Source: Acheta domesticus
Lineage: Eukaryota > Arthropoda > Insecta > Orthoptera > Gryllidae
Length of the DNA stretch: 64,000 nt
Direction: 5' to 3'
NCBI GenBank assembly: GCA_031308135.1
Contig: JAHLJT010002630.1
Coordinates: 102,404,526-102,468,525, forward strand
Shown here: in pieces, positions 22,369 to 33,240 of the stretch
How positions within the stretch are numbered: the first letter of the stretch is position 1
Layout: the number at the start of each line of letters is the position of its first letter
Made by a program: the position numbers and the translations under genes
The notes under the pieces: model-generated
Told to the model about the DNA's origin: nothing
What the model saw: the letters and a program-made list of their open reading frames with translations, nothing else
The model's database searches: none

Positions 22369-22697
22369 CGTCCCGTCCACTTTCGTCCCGTCCACTTTCG
22401 TCCCGTCCACTTTCGTCCCGTCCACTTTCGTCCCGTCCACTTTCGTCCCGTCCACTTTCGTCCCGTCCACTTTCGTCCCGTCCACTTTCGTCCCGTCCAC
22501 TTTCGTCCCGTCCACTTTCGTCCCGTCCACTTTCGTCCCGTCCACTTTCGTCCCGTCCACTTTCGTCCCGTCCACTTTCGTCCCGTCCACTTTCGTCCCG
22601 TCCACTTTCGTCCCGTCCACTTTCGTCCCGTCCACTTTCGTCCCGTCCACTTTCGTCCCGTCCATTTTCGTCCCGTCCATTTTCGTCCCGTCCACTT
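22369..22697. repeat. 15-bp minisatellite CGTCCACTTTCGTCC
   Basis: About 22 nearly identical 15-bp units, with two CGTCCATTTTCGTCC variants at the right end. The minus-strand frames encode VDGTK or SGRDE repeats only because the unit is five codons long. Confidence 0.97.
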
Positions 22698-23035
22698 TCG
22701 TCCTCTCCGGTTTCATCCCGTCCCTTTTTACTTCGTTCTGCCAATTCACGTTCTTGTTCAATTTTCTCCTCCCCTGCGTCTCTTAGATTCGCTCTCTTTT
22801 CACTTTTCATCTTTAACTTTCAACTTTCACTCCCTCTCCATCCAACCTAGCTTCTCTCGATCCCTTGGGTCCAGCCTTAGGACGGTGCTGTCTCCCTCAA
22901 TTAACCCCTCCGGAAACGAAGAGAAGCAGTTTACCCGCATTCTGCCTTCGTGCACCTCTCTGTCTTCTCTTTCTCTCTCTGTCTTCCGCCGCCCCTTCCT
23001 CCCCGCCTGCCTCAACCCCACCATGTTTGTGGTCT
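22698..23035. other. Pyrimidine-rich unassigned sequence
   Basis: CT-rich (TCTCTGTCTTC-like) on the plus strand. Nothing recognised. Confidence 0.5.
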
Positions 23036-23143
23036 TGTTCATCTGAGTGCGCAGCCATCAGAAATGTATCATCAGCAAATGAGGTCACAATTAAATTTTC
23101 AGTGTGTCATTGATCACTGATTCACCACTGGACAAGAGAGTAG
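23036..23143 (-). pseudogene. Inverted Jockey-like RT piece with FADD motif
   Basis: Minus strand reads HTENLIVTSFADDTFLMAA then HSDE. FADDT is the RT catalytic motif in Jockey-clade LINEs. Similarity ends after HSDE at the left. The continuation of the RT is on the opposite strand at 23141, so this is the inverted 5' part of one insertion. Confidence 0.7.
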
Positions 23144-23625
23144 AAGATTAAATTGGGCGAGGCAAAATCTGCTCATATTACATTCCGGAGCAAGAGAATT
23201 GCAAGCATTCCCCTAATGTTAAATTGTGTTCAAGGGCCGCTTGCAAACACAACCGAATATTTAGGTATCAAATTAGATGCGATGGAAAGTACATGGCACA
23301 AAGAAGAACAACTTCCGAAAACAAAAATAAATGTGTTGTAAAGACACCTTTGTCATACTTTTCAACTGGCTTTACGAAACAAAACTATAATTTACATTCA
23401 AATCTTAATATAGTTTTGAATCTCTGAAATTCACTCCAGGGATTCTTCCAAAGAGAGCAATGACATATATTGACACATTTTGATCTGAAGTACTGCGTAA
23501 AATGGTAAACGCTCCGTGGTACAATACAATATTGTATTGTGATTCCTTATATGTCCGAATTAAAATCAGAAGGTATACTCGCAAATGTGAAATAAGACTG
23601 CACAAAAGTTTTTCTTTCTTGGCAC
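23141..23625 (+). pseudogene. Jockey-like RT C-terminal fragment
   Basis: Plus strand reads KIKLGEAKSAHITF (23144), IPLMLNCVQGPLANTTEYLG then IKLD, and further on VLRKMVNAPWYN (about 23488) and YTRKCEIRLHKSFSFLA. These match the order of the post-YADD blocks of Jockey-clade RTs. Stops after INVL and in the middle show decay. It is cut by the hairpin MITE at 23627. Confidence 0.8.
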
Positions 23626-23626
23626 A

Positions 23627-23806
23627 CGGGGGTGTGTCAATAAAATGGAATATCTTACGGTATTTCGCGTCGCTGTCGGTTGTGCCGCTAGGAGTCCCAT
23701 GATCACGACTGTATCGAGCAATGCTGGCGATCATGCGACTCCTGGCGGCACAACGGGGAACGACGCGAAATACCGTGAGATATTCCATTTTATTGACACC
23801 CCCCGG
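23627..23806. mobile_element. 180-bp hairpin (foldback) MITE
   Basis: Almost the whole element is an inverted repeat: the left arm GTGTCAATAAAATGGAATAT, CGGTATTTCGCGTCG, GTGCCGCTAGGAGTC and the right arm are near-perfect complements. The centre is about 23700-23730. It ends in G-rich (left) and C-rich (right) runs. No coding capacity. Confidence 0.85.
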
Positions 23807-24582
23807 TTTTTATTCAATACTCTGAACCCCAATTAAACATACGGGGTTAGTATCTAAAGTAATTAATTTAAGTGGTAAAAATTAACTTGTAGTAAAGTCG
23901 CCCGGCCACTTTGACTGTGAACATCCGTGCGTTCGGTTTATTTACAGACAGCAGTTTATAGCTGTACCGTTCGCAAAAGAACCATCATCACGGACGTACC
24001 TTTGCTGAAGCCTCGGGAGCTACCCCCACCCTGCGGCAGATGAGAAGATTAAAGAGAACCATTATTTGTTATTTGAATAAATATGTTTATGTTTCCACTC
24101 TCAAATATGTTTACGTTTATGTATTACGTTTCCCCTCTCGGAGATAAGGAAGCGCGGAGACGACAAGGAGAGGCGACTACGAGACGCAGCGATTGCACTG
24201 GTCGTCACTCGTCATCACTACTCTTATCGTCAGAATAAGAAACTCGCACTGCCAGGAGTGTACAAAGAAATGAATTCATCAATGTGTTGGTCCATCATTT
24301 TATCCTATTATTGAAACCCTTCAAGACACGGTTTATTTTCGGTTGTTCGTTTGGACAAACCCTCCGGTAGAAACACGAAAGCTGCCTTTCGTCTGATCCT
24401 TCTCACTCATCAGTCTCTTATCGCCAAACCCGCAGTGTTGAATTACCGCGCGACACCACGAGGGAAAGACAGAGAGGGAGCTGTTGAGACAAAGAGCGCA
24501 GGCAGGCGGGGTAATATTTGTAGCTTTGGAGTGGGAGGCCACGTTTGCGCAGTGGAAGTTTTTTTGACTCTGGGAGACCTCT
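23807..24582. other. Unassigned sequence
   Basis: No recognised domain. Contains the near-repeat AATATGTTTATGTTTCC / AATATGTTTACGTTTAT at 24080-24125. Confidence 0.4.
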
Positions 24583-24722
24583 AGAGGGCTCAAGTGATGT
24601 CACAGTAGTGACCTTGACCAGGAAGTCCTAGAGTACGAGCGCCCACGGTAGCAAGATGATGGCATTGGCTAGGTACCTATTTGTAGTTCAGCAGCTGTCT
24701 GTAGGGAACTTCTAGTGGCCGT
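24583..24722 (+). mobile_element. SINE, 5' part of an interrupted copy
   Basis: tRNA-like head and first body part (GGGCTCAAGTGATGTCACAG, CAGCAGCTGTCTGTAGGGAA, TTCTAGTGGCC). The remainder of the same copy resumes at 25311, after a SINE in opposite orientation. Confidence 0.8.
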
Positions 24723-25310
24723 TTGGTTGGTTGATTGTTAGTGTTTCTGGGCCCGTCAACTACAGAGGTCATTGGTCCCATAAGTATGGTGGATGTTTTT
24801 ATGATGATGATGATGATGAGGAGGAGGAAGTGGTGGTGGTAGTGGTGATCTTCCCTCGCTGAATGGTGAGATCCGGCGTCGCCTACCGTCGACTAGCGGG
24901 GTTTCCCCAACCAGGTATCTCCCACCAGCGGGGCACCGTAGCAGCCGGGAAATGCTCTAAGACCCCGACCGGTCTCCCGACATGTGTGGTAGTGTAGTGC
25001 ATGTTAGTGTAAGTGTGTGTGTGTAAGAGGAGAGGATAGGACAAGGAAGAGGAAGGAAAGATCGCGCAAAGTCCGTGGCCCGTTTCTTAATGTACAGTTC
25101 CAGTATTCGCATGTTGTTGATCGGAGAAACCACAGAAAACTACCGATCAGTGCAGCCGGCCGCTAGAATTCTCCTCCAGACAGCGACTGAAATCGACCTA
25201 GCTGACAAGCGAGTGTCGACAATCCTGCCGCCGTCGGGACTAGAACCTGGGAAGTCCCGGTCAGAAGCACTGCATTGACATCAGTTGATGCATTGAGCCA
25301 TCTCTCTCGC
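24723..25310 (-). mobile_element. SINE, near full-length, inserted into another SINE
   Basis: Minus-strand copy of the same family: the 3' tail lies left (GGTTGGTTGATTGTTAG, followed by a GAT-rich expansion at 24797-24840) and the tRNA-like head lies right, with a B-box-like GGTTCTAGTCCCG on the minus strand at about 25241-25255. All body landmarks are present. About 590 bp. Confidence 0.88.
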
Positions 25311-25725
25311 GACCGGTTGGTCTCACCGGTATTTCTCTCCGTGTTTTCTTTGATCAACACCGAGACCAGAAGAATTCCTGAGTAGTACTCAAATAAAAAG
25401 GCCAAGGACCCCTCGCTATATTCCCTTCCCTTTCCTTGTCCTCTCCTCACCCATTTACTTGTCCACACTTATATTTACTTGCACTACCTTTCCACACATA
25501 TCGGGGGAACAGTCGGGAGCTTGCAGCTTGTGCTGGCTGGAGCGGTCCTTCGCTGGTGGACGGTGACTGGTTTGAGGAAACCCCGCAAGCCGACGTGGAT
25601 GTCGACTCGGATTTCACCAATCAGCAGCCTCGTTCGATAAAACATGCACCACACTTACTGGACTAATGACGTTCGTAGGTGAAGCGTCCGGAAACACTAA
25701 TCAATCAATTAATTTATTCACAGAC
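25311..25725 (+). mobile_element. SINE, 3' part of the interrupted copy
   Basis: Resumes at GACCGGTTGGTCTCACCGG, the position of the family where the part at 24583-24722 ends. It continues through CCTTGTCCTCTCCTCACCC, GTCGGGAGCTTGCAGCTTG, AACCCCGCAAGCCGACG to an AATCAATCAATT tail. Confidence 0.82.
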
Positions 25726-25760
25726 ATTCTCCACGCCTCTCTCTCTCTCTTGCTCTCCCT

Positions 25761-26157
25761 CTCTCTGTCGCCCTCTGTCGCCCTCTGTCGCCCTCTGTCG
25801 CCCTCTGTCGCCCTCTGTCGCCCTCTGTCGCCCTCTGTCGCCCTCTGTCGCCCTCTGTCGCCCTCTGTCGCCCTCTGTCGCCCTCTGTCGCCCTCTGTCG
25901 CCCTCTGTCGCCCTCTGTCGCCCTCTGTCGCCCTCTGTCGCCCTCTGTCGCCCTCTGTCGCCCTCTGTCGCCCTCTGTCGCCCTCTGTCGCCCTCTGTCG
26001 CCCTCTGTCGCCCTCTGTCGCCCTCTGTCGCCCTCTGTCGCCCTCTGTCGCCCTCTGTCGCCCTCTGTCGCCCTCTGTCTCCCTCTGTCTCCCTCTGTCT
26101 CCCTCTGTCTCCCTCTGTCTCCCTCTGTCTCCCTCTGTCTCCCTCTGTCTCTCTCTG

Positions 26158-26256
<99 letters not shown>

Positions 26257-26303
26257 GTCTCTCTCTCTGTCTCTCTCTCTGTCTCTCTCTCTGTCTCTCT
26301 CTT
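25761..26303. repeat. 10-bp CCCTCTGTCG array grading into (CTGT/CT)n
   Basis: About 30 exact units of CCCTCTGTCG (25771-26070), then 8 units of CCCTCTGTCT (26071-26150), then CTCTCTGTCT and irregular CTCTGTCT. Composition changes in blocks from left to right. Confidence 0.97.
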
Positions 26304-26751
26304 TATTTCTTCCAAGTAAAGTGGGACGTCGATTATCCGAACTAATTGAAACCAGGTATTGTTCGAATATTCGATAATTCGGATAACCGAATCTAATGTA
26401 TATGTAGGCTACCCTTGCACTAAAAGGCGGTGGGTTTTCTGACAACAATGAATATTCCGAATGAGTGACAGCTGTTAAGCATTTACGATCGGTAGTTTCA
26501 CAATACACCGTTAGTTCTCTTATACTTAAAGGTGGTGAAAAACGTTTTTCTGTTAATAATAAACATTACGAGTTCTTAAGAATTTGTTGACAGATTTCAC
26601 AAAGTTCACTGAAGTCATACGATTGATTATAGTACAGTATATCGTTAATATTTAATCGCTGCCAATCATATCAGGAATCATTCTCAGTGTTCAGTATTAC
26701 AAAAGAAAATTAATGTATACGGTACCTATCCGTACAGTATACGGTACCTAT
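26304..26751. other. Unassigned sequence
   Basis: Contains ATTCGATAATTCGGATAACC near 26369, an imperfect inverted match to TCGATTATCCGAACTAATTG near 26330, which may be a small element end. No gene. Confidence 0.4.
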
Positions 26752-27070
26752 GCGTCTCTCGCTCTCTGCCCGTCTCTCGCTCTCTGCCCGTCTCTCGCTC
26801 TCTGCCCGTCTCTCGCTCTCTGCCCGTCTCTCGCTCTCTGCCCGTCTCTCGCTCTCTGCCCGTCTCTCGCTCTCTGCCCGTCTCTCGCTCTCTGCCCGTC
26901 TCTCGCTCTCTGCCCGTCTCTCGCTCTCTGCCCGTCTCTCGCTCTCTGTCCGTCTCTCGCTCTCTGTCCGTCTCCCGTTCTCTGTCCGTCTCTCGCTCCC
27001 TGTCAGTTTCTCGCTCTCTGCCCGTCTCTCGCTCTCTGCCCGTTTCTCGCTCTCCACCTGTCTCTTGCTC
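26752..27070. repeat. 18-bp minisatellite CTCTCGCTCTCTGCCCGT
   Basis: About 17 units, exact on the left and more diverged on the right (TGTCCGTCTCCCGTTC, CACCTGTCTCTTGC). Open frames on both strands follow from the six-codon unit. Confidence 0.97.
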
Positions 27071-28158
27071 TCAGCTGTACGCTTTATTTGTACTGTACGA
27101 ATGTAGGAAGAATTTAGTTAATGATATTTTCTAGATACACATTTTCAAACAAATAAACGAACTCATAATACTGTAAACAAATTGAATTATCAGTTTGCAA
27201 GTAATCAATCTTTACTTTCGACGCATCTTCAGTATGCTAGAGCAAAACACAGAAAGTTTCTTTGATTTTTATTTACACAACCTGCAGACGTCTGAACCAT
27301 GCGGAATATAATACGAACTAAAATGTTGAAGAGCCTTGAAATAATATAATACCATATGAACTGAACTGTGGAAGGATCTTGATTTGTTGACATTTACTAT
27401 ACATATCGGTTACCTCTATACTCTACGTACGAAATATCAAAAGAGGAAAGCGACACTGTAACGAAGTTAACCTTACGGTGGTAACACGAAAGAAAATTAC
27501 GGCAATGGCAACCATGTGTATGAGAGACCCATTCAAATATTTCTTCTGAATTGTTTATAGAAATGAATTTTTATTATTTCTTAGCAAAGTATATTGATTC
27601 TAGATGAGAAATAAACAAATTTCAAGTGATCTTCAGACAAAATAATCACACAACATATCTTCGTTTGTGCATTTATTGCGAACTGCGGCATCGCTGGAAA
27701 ACTTGTAGAAATTATATAACTACGACGCATACAAATATTTATATTTTAGTTTACTGCTTTTCTTTAGTTGTATTGTCTTTTCCTAAGACGTGTGAGCTGT
27801 AATTGGGATCAATATTCACTGTTTCTCGTTTACCTTCTGCCTCACTATCGGTACCGTGCTCACTGTATAAACAGAAATCTCGTAATGTATTTTCATGTTC
27901 ACTCGATCTTATTCGCTCAGTTCCAGTTAATGTCCTTCATCCATTTCAATCATATGTAAATTAGACACAAGCAAACTATAAAGCTATTTCTAACACACTC
28001 TTCGGAAATCAAGTGCTAACAAAGAGTCTAATCACTACAGAAAGAAGTACATGAGAGGTAACGATGGGTTAGTCAGACTCAACCTTACGACATAAATATC
28101 TCGTTCACTCAACAATGACAATGAAATATAGTACTGATTATGTCATCTTGTAATTAAT
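27071..28158. other. Unassigned AT-rich sequence
   Basis: No domain, RNA gene or element end recognised in about 1.1 kb. Confidence 0.4.
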
Positions 28159-28360
28159 CTCCTTCTTCTTCTTCTTCTTCTTCTTCTTCACTTCAAGGTT
28201 AGGTTCACGTTAGGTTCAAGAACCTGTTCCTGTGTCAACTTCCTTCTGGGCCTTCCTACATCTCTTCTTCCTCTGCATCTGTAGTCCACTGCGAGTGCTG
28301 TTATTCTGCTGTCGGGCATTCGTAAAAGATGTTCATACCATCTTTTCTGATTCTTTGTAA
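28159..28360 (-). pseudogene. LINE 3' end (RT C-terminal tail) with (GAA)n
   Basis: Minus strand reads RWYEHLLRMPDSRITALAVD and CRGRRDVGRPRRK, the tail motif (W..H..RM, GRP..K) of the LINE family at 15530. It is followed by a short 3' UTR and a (GAA)n tail, seen on the plus strand as (CTT)n at 28161-28188. Strongly 5' truncated. Confidence 0.8.
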
Positions 28361-28619
28361 TTAATAACAATATAATACACCCTTGTAAATACAAAATATT
28401 CTCATTTAACTTTCTTATCGAGCAAAGAGGTACATCCGTGTAATTCAATCGCATAGTACATAAGGCGAGTAGTAATTTTACATACAGTTGCAGATTCGAC
28501 AGGCTCTGAACTGGTAGGGTAGAATCGAGAAGCGTCGAAACAGTAAAAATGTAATAGATTGATCAAGAAGACCTTGTCCTGTAGAATATTGTGTGAGGAA
28601 CGTTTGCTTAAGGAGTTTT
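28361..28619. other. Unassigned sequence
   Basis: Nothing recognised. Confidence 0.35.
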
Positions 28620-29275
28620 AGATTTTAATTTTGTTTTTTAAAGCCTTAGAACGCTTTATTTTGGAGTTATTGAAATATATAGATTCAAAAATCCAGATTT
28701 ATAAAGATGGACTGCGTTTGAGAGCCGCAAAGGGAAGGTATAATTTTTTCCTGAAAAATAGCACAAAATTCCACATTTTCAGAAACGCGAAAACGCAATT
28801 TTCTCTCAAATAACTCCAAATCTCTTCAAACATTTCGAATGGATAGTGCTAATTGGACTCTTCAAAATGACGCAAAGTTCATTTTGAGGTACTATTTAGC
28901 TTTTTCAAAAATTACACAAATGTAATTTTTTGAAAGATCTCAAACCGTTAATGTGCAAATTTTCATCAATTTGTAAACACTATTGTTTTTGTGAGTTAAA
29001 GTGCTTCAAAATTCTTTGAGAACTTCCAATGAATTACTTCGAAAACTCAAACATTTTATTTGAAAACAAGGTTAAAATATCACATTTACAGTAGCCCTTA
29101 AACAGCATTTTCTTTAAAACGGCTTCGAATTTTTGAAAGAAAATTCCCATTTAGGACGAGGTTTTATTGTTCTTTAATATTCTCAAAATAATAATTTCGT
29201 ATTACTATTAGGAATAATTAGAAAGGGAAAAGAAACGGAAAAATTAAGAAAATGTCAAAAAATGTATTTGTGGAG
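28620..29275 (-). repeat. AT-rich dispersed repeat B, reverse copy
   Basis: The reverse complement matches 3408-3830: for example AAATGTAATTTTTTGAAAGA and CATTTAGGACGAGGTTTTAT are the inverse of 3700-3720 and 3490-3510. Confidence 0.75.
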
Positions 29276-29362
29276 CTAGCTAGAGTATGTGGCAAGTCCG
29301 AATAGCTACCAAAGGAAATAGAAAGCTAATACGGGAACGTCTGTGTCACTCTGCAGCACCAC

Positions 29363-29422
<60 letters not shown>
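29363..29422. repeat. (TTA)n microsatellite, 3' flank of the R4/Dong-like LINE
   Basis: Twenty TTA units. Same orientation as the array at 29964-30018; the two enclose a LINE fragment exactly. Confidence 0.95.
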
Positions 29423-29423
<1 letters not shown>

Positions 29424-29961
29424 CAACATTGTTTTTCTCGGTATTCGCCGGGTATATATTAGACTTTGTGTCGGGTTAGTAACAAAGACACAGGCCAATT
29501 CATGTTTCATCGTAATTTAGGAATTTTCGCACAATCCCGCTTGTGTTTAAGATTATTGACTTTTGCATGATTTTGAAAGTATATTTTGGCATTTGAATAA
29601 GTTCCAGATTTTTATGGATGTTATTTGGTGCAACTCCTGTGCACGAAATGACCAGAGGAATAATATAGACTTTTTGGAGATGCCATAGTGCCTTGACTTC
29701 TGCTGCTAGTTCTGTGTACTTCGTTATTTTTTCGGCGTGTGCTGTTTGAAGACTTGCTGTTTGTGGAATAGTGATGTCAATCAGGTAGCCAATCTTTTGT
29801 CGTTTGTCTACGAAGGTTATGTCAGGTCTGTTGTGATGAATGGTTTTATCTGTAATAATTTCTCTGTCATAGTATAACTTATAGTTTGAACTTTCAAGTA
29901 CAGAATCGGGAATATATTTGTAGTATGGACAGGTTGTTTCCTGTAGTTTGGATTTCGCCGC

Positions 29962-29963
<2 letters not shown>
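29423..29963 (-). pseudogene. R4/Dong-like LINE, 5'-truncated, C-terminal endonuclease domain
   Basis: A minus-strand frame from 29964 to a stop at about 29500 reads KLYYDREIITDKTIHHNRPD, ITFVDKRQKIGYLIDITIP, EKITKYTELAAEVKALW and ending MQKSIILNTSGIVRKFL. RPD followed by a later D (ID.TIP) and K fits the restriction-like endonuclease at the C-terminus of R2/R4-type LINEs, and the overall pattern is most like R4/Dong. A 3' UTR of about 75 bp follows and meets (TAA)n directly. The frame is uninterrupted, so the copy may be young. RT is missing by 5' truncation. Confidence 0.82.

Positions 29964-30018
<55 letters not shown>
29964..30018. repeat. (TTA)n microsatellite, 5' flank of the R4/Dong-like LINE
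   Basis: About 18 units starting at the codon next to the truncated LINE. It makes an isoleucine run in the minus-strand frame. Confidence 0.95.
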
Positions 30019-30019
<1 letters not shown>

Positions 30020-30954
30020 ACTCGGCTTCTGACTGAATTGCTGCCGTTTCCTTCCGAGCCCCACAACCTGGTTTCCTTCCCATTTGCCCCGTCGTTGCAC
30101 CACCCGTGGTTGCGTCACTCCGTCGCCGCCGCCGCCACCGTCGTCGATTCGCCCCGCAGCGTCGGGTCGGCGTGGCCTCCGGCGGATAACTAAGCCAATA
30201 ACCCCTCCCGCCCCCCACCCCTCCGCCGCGCCTAGCCCCGCCACGCCACGCCGGCGCCAATTTACCCAGTGGCGAGCCAGGGCAGGGGCGGGCGGCGCGC
30301 AAAGGACGAGCGAAGGCGGCCGCCGCCCCCGCACAGCCGCCCCCGCCCCACCGCCTCCGCAGCCACCCTCGCCGTCGCCCCCACTGCCGCCCCCGCCGCT
30401 GCCCCCGCCGCCGCCCCCGCTCCCGCCTCCTCCGCCCCTGCCGTCCCCGCCTCCGACGCCTCTGCAGCCACCCCCACCTCCGACGCCGCCCCCGCCCCCG
30501 CCTCCGCCGCCCCCGCCCCGCCGCCCCCGCCTCCGCCCCCACTGCCACCCCCGCCCCCGCTGCCACGCCATCCGCCCCCGCTGCCACGCCATCCGCCCCG
30601 TCCGCCTCCGCCTCCGCCCCCTCCGCCTCCGCCCCGCCGCCCCCGCCGACTCCGCTGCCCCCGACCCTGCCGGCCCCGCCTCCGCCGCCGTCTCCGCCGC
30701 CCCCGCCGCCCCCGCCGCCCCCGCCGCCCCCGCCGCCCCCGCCGCCCCCGCCGCCCCCGCCGCCCCCGCCGCCCCCGCCGCCCCCGCCGCCCCCGCCGCC
30801 TCTGCAGCCATCCCCGCAGCCGCCCACGCCTCCATGTGACCCAAGCGTCTCACAGACGGCTGACAAAGACGACACCCGCCCCACATACACACACACACAT
30901 ACGTCCCATCGCAGATATTATAATTTTCTCTCTACCTCACAACTAAAGTTGTTA
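30019..30954. repeat. GC-rich CCGCC block with (CCGCCCCCG)n core
   Basis: Very C-rich on the plus strand with many CpG. A pure 9-bp array CCGCCCCCG lies at about 30690-30802. Open frames run on both strands as proline/alanine/arginine or glycine runs. A CpG-island promoter cannot be excluded, but there is no exon-like sequence to support a gene. Confidence 0.85.
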
Positions 30955-31445
30955 TAAGTCAGCTGAATATAACATTTGGAGCCCTTGTTAAGAAAATAGT
31001 GTTTAAGCGCTACTGTAAATCCAAAATTTGAAGATTATTTTCACAGAAAAGTTTGGAGTTTTCGATTAACTTCATTAGAAGTCCTTTGAAGCACTTAAAC
31101 TCACAAATACAATAGTGTTTACAAATTGCAGTAAATGTGCATAATAAAGGTGTGAGAGATCCCTCAAAAAATTACGTTTGTGTAATTTTTGAAAAAAAAA
31201 TACAACAAAAAATACCACTAAATGAACTTTACGGTATATTAAAGAGTCCAATTAGCATTAACCGTTCGAAAATATTTAAGAAAACATTTGGTGCCTTTTT
31301 GAGAAAATGGCGTTTGAGTGTTTCTGAAAATGCGGACTTTTGGGATAGTTTTCACAGAAAGCAGTTGAGATTTCGAGAAACTTCATGTGACAATATTTAA
31401 AGTAAAAGTACTCATAAATGTAATAATGTGAACGATACTAATTGC
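30955..31445 (+). repeat. AT-rich dispersed repeat B, third copy
   Basis: GAAAATAGTGTTTAAGCGCT (about 30993) and GAAAATGGCGTTTGAGTGTT (about 31303) are successive internal units 310 bp apart. The match to 3540-3960 includes the ACAAATTGC and AAATTACGTTTGTGTAATTT segments. Confidence 0.75.
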
Positions 31446-33011
31446 AAATGGAGGGACGGCTACTTCGTATTTGAAGGTACTGGAGACGAAAGGACTCGGT
31501 GTCTGTGAAGGTGTTGGAGAGGAGTCTCTCCGTCCAATCTCTGTTTCGGTGTCAATCGATTGCCGATGACGCGAGAACCAATAAAATTCCTCGCGGAAGC
31601 GGATAGCGAAGGATCAAATACACCGGTGTTTGCGGAAGGTGAAGTGTGAGTTTCCACCGAGCATTTTCAGGCGGACTGCCGAGAAAGAAAGTAAAGGCTC
31701 CCTTCCCATAAGGGAATCACAGGAAATAGAAAAGCTGACTCAAATGCCTAAAACGCAACCCATTTATTGATCTTTGAAAGAACATGTATATGCTGGCCAA
31801 TTATTTTATAAGAAAATTAAAAATGTGTAATATTAAGTTATGACATCACCAGTGGAATGCTTTAACATTAAAAACTCCATGTTGTACGAAAATCTGTAAC
31901 AGAATTAAATATCCCGAACACTACACTAAGTAGAAAATTATTACAAGATTAAGAATTGGCCATTTTCCCTCACCCTCTCCCATCTAATAAAAAATCGACC
32001 TGTCCAATCTTTCAAAATCTAAGAGACTCTCTCGACATCATAAACAATGTATATGAAATATTTAATTCAATTGACGGTTGAAAGTCAATGTTAAATTATC
32101 TTAATACTGTTGGTCTTGATAAAATGATCTAAATTGTTGTACAATTTATTGTACTTAATATTTATGTTTATTCTAATGTGCAAAATGTATCTCTGATGTA
32201 AATAAGTAGTGATCGCTATATACCTTAGGTGTTTACCAAACGACCTAAAATAAAGAATTAAAAAGTTAAAGATCAGGCGAAAACGAGATCGTTTTGAAGA
32301 AACACGGATCATTCCACAAATATAGGCGTCGATATTGCACACGAAAAAAATTCGGGATAGATTTTGTCTTAATAAAATATATTTGAACTTCAAACAATTC
32401 GGAATGTATAAAATTCATCTGAAAGAACTAGTGTATAGTAATTCGTAGTAATGAGAGTTTCATTTGGAAACAGTAGAAAGATTGTATCAGTTTTGAACTC
32501 TCTAGGTTTTATTTCTGAAGAATGCGCTTTTATCGACATTTTTCCAGTTCGTCTCATAGTCGATCACTTTGAAGTACTCTGAATTAAAATCTAAATCAAA
32601 TGCCGTCGTCTGCATTTAATTTGCACAAAACATACTCTAAAGCTTGCATTTTATATTTGTGCTACACACATTTTTAAAGTTTTCAATTTGACGTGAATAG
32701 CATCCCAGTTTTTAACGAACGAGGTCCAACCTTTTTCACGTAAACTAATCTACAGGAAACGGCTTGTTTCACGAACATAGAGCTCCAGATTTAAAGATAA
32801 TAAACAGAGGCAAAACATTTTCGAATACCTCCGTGAGCATAGGGCATAAACAGTTCTTTGGTAGATTGAAAGCCGGCAGTACTGGCAACATTTTAGCTTC
32901 ATATTCAGCTTTACCTCCAGGGCCAGACTAAAAAATTGACCATTTCCCCAACTTTATTTGTCTTCCACTCTGGGGATTCGAAAACGCGAAAACAAAAACC
33001 GCGGCCGACAG
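31446..33011. other. Unassigned sequence
   Basis: Contains the shared motif at 31542-31590 (see 16759-16806). The remaining 1.4 kb is AT-rich with no signal I recognise. Confidence 0.4.
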
Positions 33012-33240
33012 GCTGAGAGAAGGGAGGGAGAAGGGAGGGAGAAGGGAGGGAGAAGGGAGGGAGAAGGGAGGGAGAAGGGCGAGAGAAGGGAGGGAGAAGA
33101 GAGAGAGAAGGGAGGGAGAAGAGAGAGAGAAGGGAGGGAGAAGGGAGGGAGCAGTGAGGGAGCAGTGAGGGAGCAGGGAGGGAGCTGGGAGGGAGAAGGG
33201 AGGGAGAAGGGAGGGAGAAGGGAGGGGGAAAGGAGGGGAA
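33012..33240. repeat. Homopurine 11-bp array GAAGGGAGGGA
   Basis: About 20 units of an 11-bp purine-only repeat with GAGAGA and GCAGTGA variants. Long purine tracts with GGG runs can form triplex or quadruplex structures (known property; not shown here). Confidence 0.95.

Noticed and set aside
22255..22810. Minus-strand frames with VDGTK or SGRDE repeats
   Set aside because: A five-codon DNA repeat explains both. Two different frames being open over the same array argues against selection on protein.
30084..30946. Proline-rich protein or CpG-island first exon in the GC-rich block
   Set aside because: Frames are open in several phases because of CCGCC composition. I see no splice-site-bounded exon or start supported by context.
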